Shown: in pieces, positions 23,678 through 35,335 of the stretch | How the letters are laid out: each line of letters opens with the position of its first letter | Position numbering within the stretch: the first letter of the stretch is position 1 | NCBI GenBank assembly: GCA_018524725.1 | Contig: JAEUWP010000145.1 | Span: 248,001-312,000 of the forward strand | DNA from: Podaxis mareebaensis | Taxonomy: Eukaryota > Basidiomycota > Agaricomycetes > Agaricales > Agaricaceae | Reading direction: 5' to 3' | DNA: 64,000 nucleotides | Made by a program: the position numbers and the translations under genes | Notes under the pieces: model-generated | The model's input: the letters and a program-made list of their open reading frames with translations, nothing else | Databases searched by the model: none | Told to the model about the DNA's origin: nothing

Positions 23678-26600
23678 TTATCGTTCGTGCCGCCGCACGG
23701 CTGCTATTTGTAGGTCCCAGCCCCCGAATACATACTTCACTTCGAACAGGCGTCGTATCTCTCGCCAGCCCCCACCTCCCTCTGGCTGCGGAGCTGATTC
23801 TCCGATGTAAACAAAGTCCGCAGGCGAAATTAAGCTCCTTAACAATGATCCCAGCAAGAACGCAATCACCGCCACCACCACCAATGTCGACATGGGATAA
23901 ACTGACGCGCGTGTCTGTGCCACTCTCTTTGCCTGTTGGTTCACACCCACGTTGCCAGTCTCCGTAGAGACGCCCATCTCGTCTTTAATATCCCCCGGTA
24001 CCGGGAGCGTTTCTATCTCACCTCCTGTCGTGTTGGTAGTGGCGCCCCCCGTACTGGCTTTTCCCTTTCCCTTATCATCGGCCACACTCATTCCGGAGCC
24101 GCCCATACCCACTCCAAACCTGGTCAGCGGGTTTGGATAGCCTTGAAGAAAGCCTAGAAGCCCTCCGGAACTAGTCACCGCATGGCTCACATGAGGTCCC
24201 GCATCCTTGTTCTCTCCCTATATACCACGCCCGATTAATTCATCATCAAGTATAATTAACTCAGACACACGTACCGTCGTCTTCGGCAATTCCTCACCTA
24301 TCAATCGTTCTTCCTTCCTATTGGCCTCCACCTCTCCTTCTCCCCCATCATTCCCAGAAGAACCCGAAGGGACAGAAGTTGAAGAACTTCCGGAATCACA
24401 GAGATCATCTGCTATTCCGACCGGTGTCTTGAGCTCATCGGGAAGGGCTTCGGTGTCATTCGGTACCCTGCAGATGTAAAATCCGTTAGTATCATGTTGT
24501 ATAGGTTCAATAAGAGTTCATGAGATTTAAACATAGTAAATGGTCCGCAGTCGAATGTCAGCGAAAATGAAAACTGCATCAGTGTATCAAACACAAACTC
24601 CGTCATGCGAAGACAACGATAGTGTGAATGAAAACGCAGATGATAAACTGCGCGCAAGGTGAAATTGGGACGTATCACCGCCGAGTTACGGTCTCACGAA
24701 ACAGTAAAGGAAACCTTCAAGAGAAGAAACTCTTGAACGGGATCACGCAAAAGTCTAACCACGCACCTCGAAATGACATTCATCCTCCCAACTCTATCAT
24801 CCATTAACTCTTCCCTGCCAAGACTCGTCAGAGCCTCCTTCTCACCGACGACCACAACCTCCTTTCCATCTATCATCACCACCTCACATTTCTTAGCCCC
24901 CTCTTTCCTGCTCTTTTTCCTCACGCTTCCCTTGTTAGCGGGACCCGCAGGATCCGCACCATCAACAGTGGCACTAGCAGCCGGGAAAATATCAACCCAA
25001 ACAACCGCACCTCCACATTCAATCATATCATTCCACCACTGTGGTTTCTCCTGCGGTGCACCCCTGACCTCTCCGGTTAACGGGTCCTTCACCTCTCCCG
25101 ATCCCATTCTCTCAACCTGGGCCGTCGGCAACACCGCCCTAACCAAATGTCTTGTCCCAGCCTCTCCAGACGAATGCATTGGCGACAATGGCATTGCATA
25201 CACTGCGTACTTGAGCGGAAGCGCATTCCCCGTGCTATTAGCACTGCCTGCTTGGTCCCTATCGGTAGACTTCGGTGTCACATCTCTGAGAGGCACAAAC
25301 CCGTCTTTTTGCCCAACCTTCACGTCTTTCCTCATCTTGGACCGAACTTTCACTTCATACCCCTCGGGATACATCTTCTTGTCCACCACCACCTCCGCCA
25401 CAACCAGATCGCCCGGCGGCCTCACTTCTCCTCTCACCGTGAACGCACTCGCGCTCCGTCCTCTCCGCTGTTCCTCAAACGCTGCCGAAGCCGCAACTAC
25501 AATGGGAGATAATGCCGCAGTTGACGACACCGTTCTTTGCCGCTGCCGTACTGGTGACGTTGAAGGAGAGGCGATTGGTGAAGTGGCCGCTACCCTAGCA
25601 TCCAGACTTAATGGCACGATTTCACTGTTCACACTAGTTGTGTTTTCCTTCTTCTCTCCAGGGCTTGGCGTCTTGAGCATCATCCTACTCGATGTCGGTG
25701 TGTTGAGCTGCGATTCCGTCCCTGTATCCCCCTTTCCATTCGCCCCCCCATTTGTGGCACCGACGACACTAACACTCGCACTCCTCCCCTTCCCAACATA
25801 CGCTGGCAGACGCACCGCTACGCAAATGCTCAGTACCCTTTGTTCAACTGCAAACCTCTCCCATACAACCACCCTACTTTCATCCCTTCGCCTCAACTTC
25901 CACGCTGTCGCCTTTAGACCTGCGAACATTTCTTCCTCTTTCCTTCCCACCGCTCCCATAACCAATGATGGTGCTGGAAACCTGAGCAAAGGTAGCGGCG
26001 CAGACCCTTTAATGAACGCTTCTAACGCCAATATGCACTTCGGTATCGATGCGTTTATCATGGAGTTTACGGCTGCTGGTATCGAGCCCGCATAATCCAC
26101 CGCTACGTATCGCGTACATCTTGTCGAAGGGATCATGTAATTTTCCTTCGTATATGGGTCGAGCGTTTCTAGGATCCACGCATCGATGTACATGCGCCCG
26201 ATGGGGAGAACGTGCGGATTGTACTTCGCAGGTGCAAAAGACGCGACCGAATCCGGACTGAACGACGCAGAAACACAATATATCGTGCGTCTCGAGCCGC
26301 TACTCGAGTGGTCTCCACTCACAACACCAGTACCACCTGATGCTCCAGCCCCAGACCCATCTGTGGATATCTGTTGCGACAGAGGCGGCGCTGCCAAAGA
26401 CCCCGAGCTCGAGCCTGAGAGCGCCCCCCGCACAATGACGCTTGCGAGGTAAAAGCCACGGTCTCTGAACGGGAACCCGGCCTTGGACACCAAGAACGCT
26501 GTTTCACAGTCTGCACCATACGATTCGAGGACCTTCGCGGTGTCAAACCTATCATCCCATTTCCGTCGACAATCCCAGTGAGTGATCGCGGGCGCAAGTT

Positions 26601-29600
26601 CCTCTGCGGATACCCCTTCGATAACCTTCGATCCCCGGTGAACTGGAATAATGGGGGAAACCTCTGGGACAATTTTCCGGTGCACGAACAGGCCCTTATC
26701 CGACACTAGCGTCCAGTCGTTATTTGGCGCTTGCCCATTGGCGTCTAGCACCCATGACAATGCCTCCAGAGCGTATTGCAATGGCAACTTGGATGATGAT
26801 GGAAGAGCGTTACCACCCGAGGCATTGGCAGGTGCCATAGCAGCCACAGCTTGCTGCGTCGTCGTCGTCGCTTGATCCACATAGTATGTGAAGAACCTTG
26901 CAAGAGGACTCGATATCCTCGGCGCGGAAGCCCAGGTATTGGCCGAATTATCCCCCGGTTTGGCTGCACTGGCAGCACCGCTACTACTCGCCACAGCCGA
27001 ACCACCATCACCGCCATCACCCCATTCTGCCCTCTTCCTTCGAATGTTACTCATCACCGGCGGCTGATCCAGAGGAACGCGCATCGGCTTGACACGTTTC
27101 TGTTTGGTGAGAGCCTTGATCTCATGCTCCGGTATCTCCTCCGAATCGACGTGGATCTTCGCTCCATTGACCATCACGAGTCCCTTCTCCTTTCCCGGCG
27201 CCTTCCTCACAATTGTCAGCAGCCTCTCGTCGTCCACAAACAATGCATCATGCGCCAAGGTCAACCATAACCCACCACCCTCAGCCGATAACCTATGCCT
27301 GCGCAGACATGAGACAGTCTGAGGCGGGGGATCAACAATGATATCCAACGACCCCGCCCATGTATCCATGTCACACCGCAACTCCAGCTCGATTGCCGGC
27401 AAGTGTGAATCATTGTCGTCACCACCGCTTTCCTGTGCTCTCCGACTCGCAGAAGCCTCGTATTCCACCCTGAAGCTGGCCTTCTCATGGTCATATTTAA
27501 CCTCATTCGCCCTGGCACCTGCGAGCCTCGTGACGATCGGCGGTCCACCGCATTTGATGGCGAACTCGCCGATGCCAGCCAATGTGTTGATCATCTGTGT
27601 AGGAATGGATGTCTTGTTAGTCCATCCTTTCGGGTCAGATTGCTCAAGAAGAGTGAGGAGGGTCGTAGTGGGAGATAAGGCTTCAATGGACCATCCTTGC
27701 AAGTCGACTTGCGTGCGGATGATGTTGGGTTCGGGTGGCGGAATATTTGGGAACAGGTGAGGCTCATCAGCTGAGAATGAGAATACATGGATGGTATTAG
27801 GAGACTTGTAGACAGTCCTGAGGAGAACAGAGTCACGTCCACTTGGTGTGTATATCAGAATGGAACCTGAAGGACCGAGTCGTGGATGAACTTACTTGAC
27901 TGGCCAGGCCGGTTTGGTTTTATAGTGCCATAGCTCCGTCAGTTCGTTAACATCCTCTAATAAAGCAGCATCCTCGTGCTGTTTGTCCCAGAATACCCGG
28001 GCACCAGGGGAGATGACAGCAGCAAAGAGGTCCCATAGGTTAACACCAACAAAAGTGGCCTCAGCGCGATAAACGACGAGCGTCGGGTCGATGGAGTCCA
28101 GTTGTGTGATAGACACACCACGGCCCTCGGTGGCTAACACACGATTAGCGAACGAATTAGCAGGCAAAGTTCAATACATACTCCTTCTCCACTTCGCCTC
28201 CGGCTCTTGTAGCAAGGACGAAAAGTAGATATAATTCCTTCGTACACGCGATAGAATCGATTTTCCACTGGCAGCCGATCGTTCGGTAGCCGTGCGAGTG
28301 ATCGCATTAACCGAAGATGATGTCGACGTCGCGCTGTTCATGGTCCCCATAGACGTGTTTGTGTTGAAGCTCAAATCAGCCGTGCTAGCGATATCCTGCA
28401 GAATGGTCTGAGAAATGAAATGTGATGAAGGATCACGGTCCTCGGCTTCCATGATTGGCTTAGGAATGCCATTGAGTCGAATACCTCGAGATGCCCCTGA
28501 GACTTCAATTGTGACCTTAACTTTGAGGACGGAGTAGGCATCAGGTAGAGCGGTATGCGTGAGTCGAAAGACGATTTGGTCGTGGGAGGATGATAAGGAT
28601 GAACTTGTCCGTAGGGCACTTGCAGACCATGGTAGGTTCTCCGCTTCCTCTGACGACGCTTTCGTCGCCACCTGAATATCCCAGCCCTCCAAAGATGGCA
28701 GCACACACTCGATTGAACGTGTTAACCGCCTTTGTTCCCTCAATGAATGTACCTCTTCCATCCCTTGCACCTGCTCACTCGGCGTCGTATGTTCATCTTC
28801 GTCCGGTATGATTGCATATTCCACATTGAGGGCCTCCCTGTCAATTTGATACCGTATACGCTCGATAGACACGCCGTTTCCGTAACTTGAGAGCTTGGCA
28901 ACACGTCCCCCACGCTTTATGACAGTCTTAAACAGACTAAGCGTCATTGTGGAGAGCTGCTGCGCCATGCTGGACGAGGACGAATTGAAACCCCACATAG
29001 CCTTGAAATCATGTTGCCAGAAACATGTTACGCGCAGTCTACTAAGCTTCTTCGTTTGGTCCTCGCTGTTGGATTGTAGTTGTGTGAGTTGTATGCACCA
29101 GGCAAATACTGCAAGACATATAAGCAACTTTGTAAATAACAGCAAATTAAATCATACGTTTTACATGTGAACGGACAAAGGGCGGTGACGGGCGGAGGTA
29201 GGCAGGTTCGTCAGCTGAACGAGGGAGCGAGGTCGAAATGTCAATGATTGTATTAGAATCGTGAAAGAGCCGGGCGATGGTGACTGCATCTCGCGGACTG
29301 ACACTCATCAAGTACGGTTCCAGTTTCGGTGATGCGAAGTACTCACTTTGCTGGCCACCCCAATGTAAAGTTTGTCTTCGAAATCCTCGTCTTGTGGTCA
29401 AACATCTCCAACAAGTGAGCCTCGTCTACGGCGGGATCCCATTCTTGCCTTAGCTCCGGAGTTGTAAGTACAGCCTTCCAAGGCTCCAAAGACGCATTCT
29501 CATCTCCGACCGCAATGTCCAAAACAATTCTGTACACATCGTCACCAGCTTTGCCCGTATGCCTGTGTACAATGACGTCGGCGAGTTCTGGGACCGTCGA

Positions 29601-29814
29601 AACACGTGCCTTGCCCTTCTTGCTCGAAGGTTCTACCGCCGCTGAGACTCGTTTCCAGTCAGAAGGTCCAGAGGACGTCAATAGTTGTCGGAAATGTGAC
29701 TCTGCATCATTCAGCGCACTGTACCAAGACTGCCGCAACCTGCGCCATGTGGAATGTCAGTGATGCAATATTAGAGATAATCTGAGCGCGAATTGACCTG
29801 GAACCATCTGACAT
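23678..29814 (-). CDS. Triple START-domain lipid-binding protein with C-terminal membrane anchor
   Basis: Eight exons (29798-29814, 29347-29739, 29158-29303, 28182-29108, 27896-28133, 24767-27841, 24275-24467, 23678-24217) all join in phase to 1,842 aa. Three START (StAR-related lipid transfer) domains are visible. The first spans about 25-185 (LRQEWDPAVDEA ... GWPANVSPRDAV), the second about 470-680 (VFWDKQHEDAALLE ... PAWPVNGRDSVLL), and the third about 927-1195 (RRKWDDRFDTAKVLE ... GFPFRDRGFYLAS). The third has a Ser/Gly-rich loop inserted. Domains 1 and 2 are each followed by a beta-rich segment with a similar VEY motif. A Ser/Thr/Pro-rich linker leads to one transmembrane helix (about 1773-1792) and a roughly 50-residue end. 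START domains bind sterols or phospholipids; a role at a membrane contact site is inference. The first exon has only 17 nt. Confidence 0.85.
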
Positions 29815-31273
29815 TGCTCTGTGGAGAGTATTGGAGAGTATTACAGACTGTGGCAAATGTCGTAGATGACGAGGTCGTGGGTGGACAAGGCAGGATGGGG
29901 TGATCTTGAGCTGTACTCTTCGACGTGACCAGAACTAAGCGCCGACATCACATCCCTTTTTGGGAACCTCACATCATATGAATTCCTCTCTCCAAAGTTG
30001 ATATTGGTAGCCCAAAAACTTTCATTTCTATGTCACACTGTAAATGGCGGCACTCTTCTCTCCAAACGTTCAATGGCTCCGAATATTCCTCCTCGCCGTC
30101 GTATCTATGTGTGACCACCAACCCTCCCCCAGCCTTCTTACATAACACAACCACAGCTAAATAACTCAACCCATCAAGGTCAATCTTACGGAACTCACGG
30201 AATTCTCATTCGAGTATAACACAGCTGGGACCACAGCTGAGACATACCAAAGGCAAATATGATGCCTAACTCAACACCGTAACTCATATAGCTCTCCCCT
30301 TTTCTCAGTACTGCTCCAAGTATGACATGTGCAAATGTAGAGCGTATTGAAACAGAGAATCCATGGTGAAAGCAAGTTAATCTCAATCCTCAGCTTCTTC
30401 AAACATTTGCATCTCTCCAGGATCTCTCCAAACCTCTTCCAATGCCCCGAAAATCCTATGAATCATCCTGATGGCAAGGATAACATTTTTCAGTTAGTAT
30501 GAAGTTGGGCTTGGAGAATATGAATATAACGCCTGAGGCCTGGAGAGTACATAAGCTCTGGAGTTTCAGGCAGTGTCAGCTTGATGGTATCAGTTGGCAT
30601 CTCAACATTAGCCTCATGTCATAGTATATTGTTGCATGTGTTTCCTCTGAAGTCTCTCAAGAGGGTTGTGAAAATCCCAGTTTTACTATGAAAATGAACA
30701 ATATAGGTTGAAGTAAATATAAAGGCCTTGGTAGTGCTGCCACATTGCCACCAACTCCCCTACATTAGGCACTAATAGTAGTAATCATCAAGAACAGACT
30801 TCATTCATGTACCATATAAACACTTGACGTATCCCCGGATTTCAGTATAGAGGTGGGTACAATTGGGAGGAACGTGAAACTGAAACCAGCAGGCTTGAAG
30901 GGACGGCAGAATTCATTTCTTTAATGGGCTATGCACCTTCAGGCGTCATACCCTCACATGACTCTACGAGCAATTTCCTCACATTTGGTTGGGGTTACTG
31001 GACTAGGTTAACCTTCCTACAGTGGACCCGTCGCAGAAAGATTCTGTGTTGAACGTTGAATCTTGAAGCTTGAATACTGATGGAGAGTCCCCTGGGTTAT
31101 CCACGTGACCAGAGGACCGGCGGACAGATTCTCCGAGAAAAGATAGATATCGTTCTCAAAATAATCTGCAAGGTCCGCTGTAACCTGGTCCGATTATAGC
31201 CTCCTCGCACGGAACTCAAATCTACGACTTTAGACGGTATAAACGACTACAGGCTACTCAATATCAGCGCATA
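29815..31273. other. Divergent intergenic region rich in CTCTCCA motifs
   Basis: This is 1.46 kb between the divergent starts of the triple-START gene (-) and pyridoxal kinase (+). The heptamer CTCTCCA, in either orientation, occurs eight times: 29822, 29832, 29987, 30058, 30413, 30424, 30541 and 31081. Flanks are often AT-rich (aatactctcca, tctctccaaa). No gene was recognised. It is probably a regulatory region, with possible transposon-derived sequence. Confidence 0.5.
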
Positions 31274-32743
31274 ATGATCCACGAACGCATCCTCAGCATC
31301 CAGTCTCACGTTGTCTTTGGATATGTCGGAGGAAAGGCTGCAGTGTTCCCTCTCCAGTGCTTAGGATACGACGTAGATGTAGGTTCACCTTGACCGGGTG
31401 GGGGCGGAACGCGTACCCTATAGTGCTAACGTTTGCCGCAGGTCGTCAATACAGTCAACTTTTCCAACCACGCAGGTACTCCAGTTCTTGCGTACATGAG
31501 TCATAGGTCTGTGTTCACACATTAACGAACTACCGCGCAAACCCACAGGCTACGGACGCTCAGGCGGTACCAAAACCACTGCTGCAGAGCTTGATGCCAT
31601 GTTCGAAGCGTTGGACCAGAACGAACTGCTTCTGTCCACTCGACTCTTGACGGGCTATATACCTGGGGCTGAAGCTCTTTCGGCCGTCGAGAGAATCGTG
31701 AAGAAGTTGAAGCAGGAAAAGCCGGACCTTATCTATCTCCTCGATCGTTCGTACGCTCAACATCATTACGATCGAATCAATCTGACTACCATCCATTGTA
31801 GCTGTAATGGGTGACGCAGGAAGACTATACGTCGCAGCCGACGTGATACCCGTCTATAGGCAAATGTTACCTCTCGCCACAATCATAACCCCCAACTGGT
31901 TTGAAGTCGAGTTCGTGGTATCTTCTCACCTATCTTTCTCCTTTTTTCAGCTAATTTCGCGGAAATGCCAGGGTTTTAACAGAAATATCCATCAGGGACA
32001 TAGCTTCTCTCCAACAAGCCCTCCAAACCCTGCACGAAAAGTACCATGTCCCCAATGTCGTTATCAGCTCTATCCCTCTCAAGCCCTGGCTCCTCGCCGC
32101 CCTACCCCCATCCGTATCCCCACCAGCATCTGACGAAGAGTCTGATTACCTCTTCTGCCTCACTTCCTCTACTTGTCTCCCTCACCCCACCACCAACGGG
32201 AAATCAGAAGCACATATCAACGGCAACACGACCAACGGAACAAACGACGCGCCGTCATCCAGATGCCCTTATCCCTCAATGGTCCACGCAGCTTGCGTCC
32301 CCTTAATCCCAGGATACTTCTCTGGCGTCGGGGACCTTTTCTCCGCTCTTCTTCTCGCACACTTCCACCCTCATACTATGCCATGCCCCTCATCTTCGTC
32401 AACACCAACACCCGCTGAGCCGACAGAACAACGCTCACGGTCACCACAACCACCTCCTGAACTTGGAAAATCGTTAACCCCTCTTTCTTACGCCTCCTCC
32501 CTCGCCATAACTAAAACCCATGCCATTCTTTCAATTACACACGAACGCGCCCTTTCACTTCCTGTAGATGAACGTCAGCCTTCCGACGACGAATTAGATG
32601 CGAAGAACCCGATGCGTAAAGTCAAGAGAATGCGCGGTCGGGAGCTCGCCCTTGTGCAGGGGCAGGATATTATTCGGGGTGTTGGATTGAATACGGAGAA
32701 TACGAGGTGGATGAAGGAGTGGGACGCTTTCTGGGAGAGTTGA
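31274..32743 (+). CDS. BUD16: Pyridoxal kinase
   Basis: Five exons (31274-31378, 31442-31475, 31549-31746, 31802-31910, 31972-32743) join in phase to 405 aa. It is a ribokinase-fold kinase phosphorylating pyridoxal, pyridoxine and pyridoxamine at the 5' hydroxyl with ATP in the cytosol (vitamin B6 salvage). Family marks in order: N-terminal [31 protein letters not shown]; the core [24 protein letters not shown]; and the catalytic loop [14 protein letters not shown] with the base Asp. Two Ser/Pro/Asn-rich inserts (after YLFCLTSST, and before the C-terminal helix) make it longer than the roughly 310-aa animal enzyme. The fourth intron's acceptor was chosen at 31971 because it alone keeps the frame and gives [15 protein letters not shown]16 is the yeast homologue's name. 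Confidence 0.92.
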
Positions 32744-33000
32744 GAATTGCACTTGAGTTTAGATGTTCGACGTGATACATATCTGGAGCTTGAACTTCGG
32801 TCTAATAGATGCTAGAGTTTTGGAGATCATCATACGTATCTAATGGTATATTATTCCTTGGTTCGTGATTTCATGCGCTTTTTATGAGAAATGTATTGGA
32901 TAATGATTGCGCATCTCACTACTCCTACACATGAAGCTGAATCATCCCATTCGGCCCTACCTGCTGGTCTATTTCACAAGCGCGAGCGGCCACCTTTCCT

Positions 33001-34592
33001 TTACTCTCCCCTGTTGAGCTTATCTAGAGCCTTCACACCCTGTTCAAACCATTCCTCCCTCGATATCCAGAATTCCTCGCGATTCTTCATGATATCAGCT
33101 AATACAGCACCTCCCAGGAACACCATATGTTTCCTCCGAGGCGGATCCTCGATCTTAATCTTGAATTTCTGTGAACCAAGCGGTAGTATAAGTAAAGAGA
33201 AACTGCGCGCGTGACAATAGTACCCACGTTCAAACGCGAAGGGTCACCGTTCAGAACGCGCATCAAATATAGCTGCTTCATTTCTTTCTCCAGGCGGCTA
33301 GGAAGACCCGGATACATGCTTGACCCCCCTGAGAGGACGATATGCTTATACAATTCGGGGCGGACATCGACAGCTGCTGACTGAATTGTTTGGAACAGCA
33401 TTTCTATGCGGAGTTGTTTCGGTCGTTAGGCCATGTTTAAAGAGGGACTAAGGTACAGATCACGCGTACCTGCAACACCTGGTTGTTCTATATCAACCAG
33501 ATGGGGTTGGAACATGCATTCCGGAGCCTCAAAGCGTTCTGAGCCGACTTTGATCGTCCGACCGTCGGGAAGCTGGTCAGTAGGACGTCAGGTGGTGTGT
33601 TCTGTTGGAAAGTAAGGACTTATGGGACTTGCCGTGTAGCTCTCGACGAGGACGGTCGTCTCTTCTGCGAGTTTTGTGTCTTGATCAAGATCGTAACTAA
33701 CACGCCACCTTGTCAATAACTGACATGTGGCTGCGAGCGGGTGCCACACACCTCACATAACACAATTTCTCCTTGATCTCACGCACCGTCTCGAAGTCGG
33801 CCGTCCGATTGAACGCATATCCCCTCATAAGCAACAGCTTAATCAAGTATCGTGTCACATCACGACCCGCAATGTCTAATCGGCGCGTCAGGTGTGGCAT
33901 GGCAAAGCCATCATATACAGGCACGATGTGTGTAACGCCATCTCCGGAATCGACGACCACGCCAGTAGTCAAACCTACAAAGATGTCCTATCAGTTGGGA
34001 ATATAGTCGCAATGTCACTGTATCAAGCACGTACCTTGTGCGTAGAGCGTCAGTACAGCCTGAATAGCGACGTATACGCCACCAAAGCCGTACTCTTCAA
34101 ACATAACCTGACACATCCTCTGCCTGTTCACCCTTGGATTCATCGGCGGCTCCGTCAACAACACTTTGCGTCCCCTTGGGTCCACTTTCAACTTCTCATC
34201 AAAGGTGTAGTCCCAAAGATGTTTCATATCTTCCCAGTTCTTCACGATGCCGTGTTCCATGGGCTGCGTTACCTGAAGGTAATTGCGGTTCTGTGCAGCT
34301 TCGTCGCCGACCATGATATCCTTGATTACTGCTGACCCGACACGCTCCTCGGCACGGAGGATGGGTCGACCGACTATAGATGGAAACACTGTTTTGCAAA
34401 GGCGTTGCGCATTAGTGAGGAAATGACAGGGGCGGTAGAATCGTTGAGCAAACCATGTTCAGGGAAGTTTGAACCTGCGTATCCAACTTTCACGAACTAA
34501 TTGCGGGCTAAATTAACGGGGAAGTCACACATGAGCTGTGTCGAGCTTACACCTGTGCCATTGTCGACAACGAGAGGTATTTCTGGGTCCAT
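33001..34592 (-). CDS. ARP2: Actin-related protein 2, Arp2/3 complex subunit
   Basis: Eight exons (34551-34592, 34454-34496, 34035-34388, 33752-33974, 33633-33696, 33470-33572, 33228-33403, 33001-33168) join in phase to 390 aa, the normal ARP2 length. The actin fold is evident: phosphate-binding [15 protein letters not shown], then [53 protein letters not shown] and [18 protein letters not shown]. Arp2 and Arp3 mimic an actin dimer at branch points, so the protein should nucleate branched actin for endocytosis and hyphal growth. The intron between exons 5 and 6 has a GC donor (ACG|gcaagt), fixed by the conserved YTLPDGR sequence. Its stop codon lies 257 bp from the convergent pyridoxal kinase stop. 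Confidence 0.97.
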
Positions 34593-35335
34593 GTGATGAG
34601 CGCGATGTGGTTGCAGTGATTATGGCCGTATGTCATTGCGATATCATGTTTGTGCTGCTTTGGTCAAGAGCCCGATTAGGTACTTCTGTCACCACTTAGA
34701 TTCGTTCTAGCCCGTACGCCTGCCAGCCTCTGCCAGTGCCCGGCAACCGGCAGTGAACTTGTCATTATTTGTACCTCCTCTTATTCCACGCCAGATGCAC
34801 CTTCCATATCGGCTTGGGCCTTGTGGAATGCGGCATCTAGGGTGTGGGGCCCCGGATGAATTCTCAACGGTGGGGAAAGGTATTCTGGCCCTGGGTTGTA
34901 CCTATTCTTCAACTCTGCTACTGCTGATCTTCCCTCTCATAGCTCAAAAGAACGCAAAAGTCAGGTGCTATGTTACGGTATCAACGGCTTCTCGCCTAAA
35001 AATACAAACGGCATGTATGTTGTGTATCTTGACACTCTCACCGCCCTCTTCCGAGTTCTCAAATCTGGACTTTGACAGGTAAACATCTGGAACGTGAACA
35101 TCCCGAAGTCTTGGTTACTCCACGAATGCAGGAAACGCTGTCCAAGTTTGAGCCATCAGTCAATCATCGCGTGCCTTCAGAAGAAGTTTCTCAACGCACT
35201 TTGCTCTTATTATAGGGCAAATGTCAGTCCGAACACCGTTTCCTACACGGGACGTCACGGCAGAGAATTTGTGCTATGTATACTTCTGTTTATAAGGGGT
35301 AATAATCCCAGGTTTTGCCCTTGTGGGCTTCCAGG
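34593..35335. other. Divergent promoter region ARP2 / GMC oxidoreductase
   Basis: These 743 bp separate two divergent start codons, so both promoters lie here. Only short frames without support occur. A stretch ending TATAAGG (about 35290) precedes the GMC start by about 45 bp and could be its TATA element. Confidence 0.4.

Noticed and set aside
24773..26095. 440-codon plus-strand frame
   Set aside because: It lies antisense to the large exon of the triple-START gene, whose frame shows real domains. It is a composition shadow.
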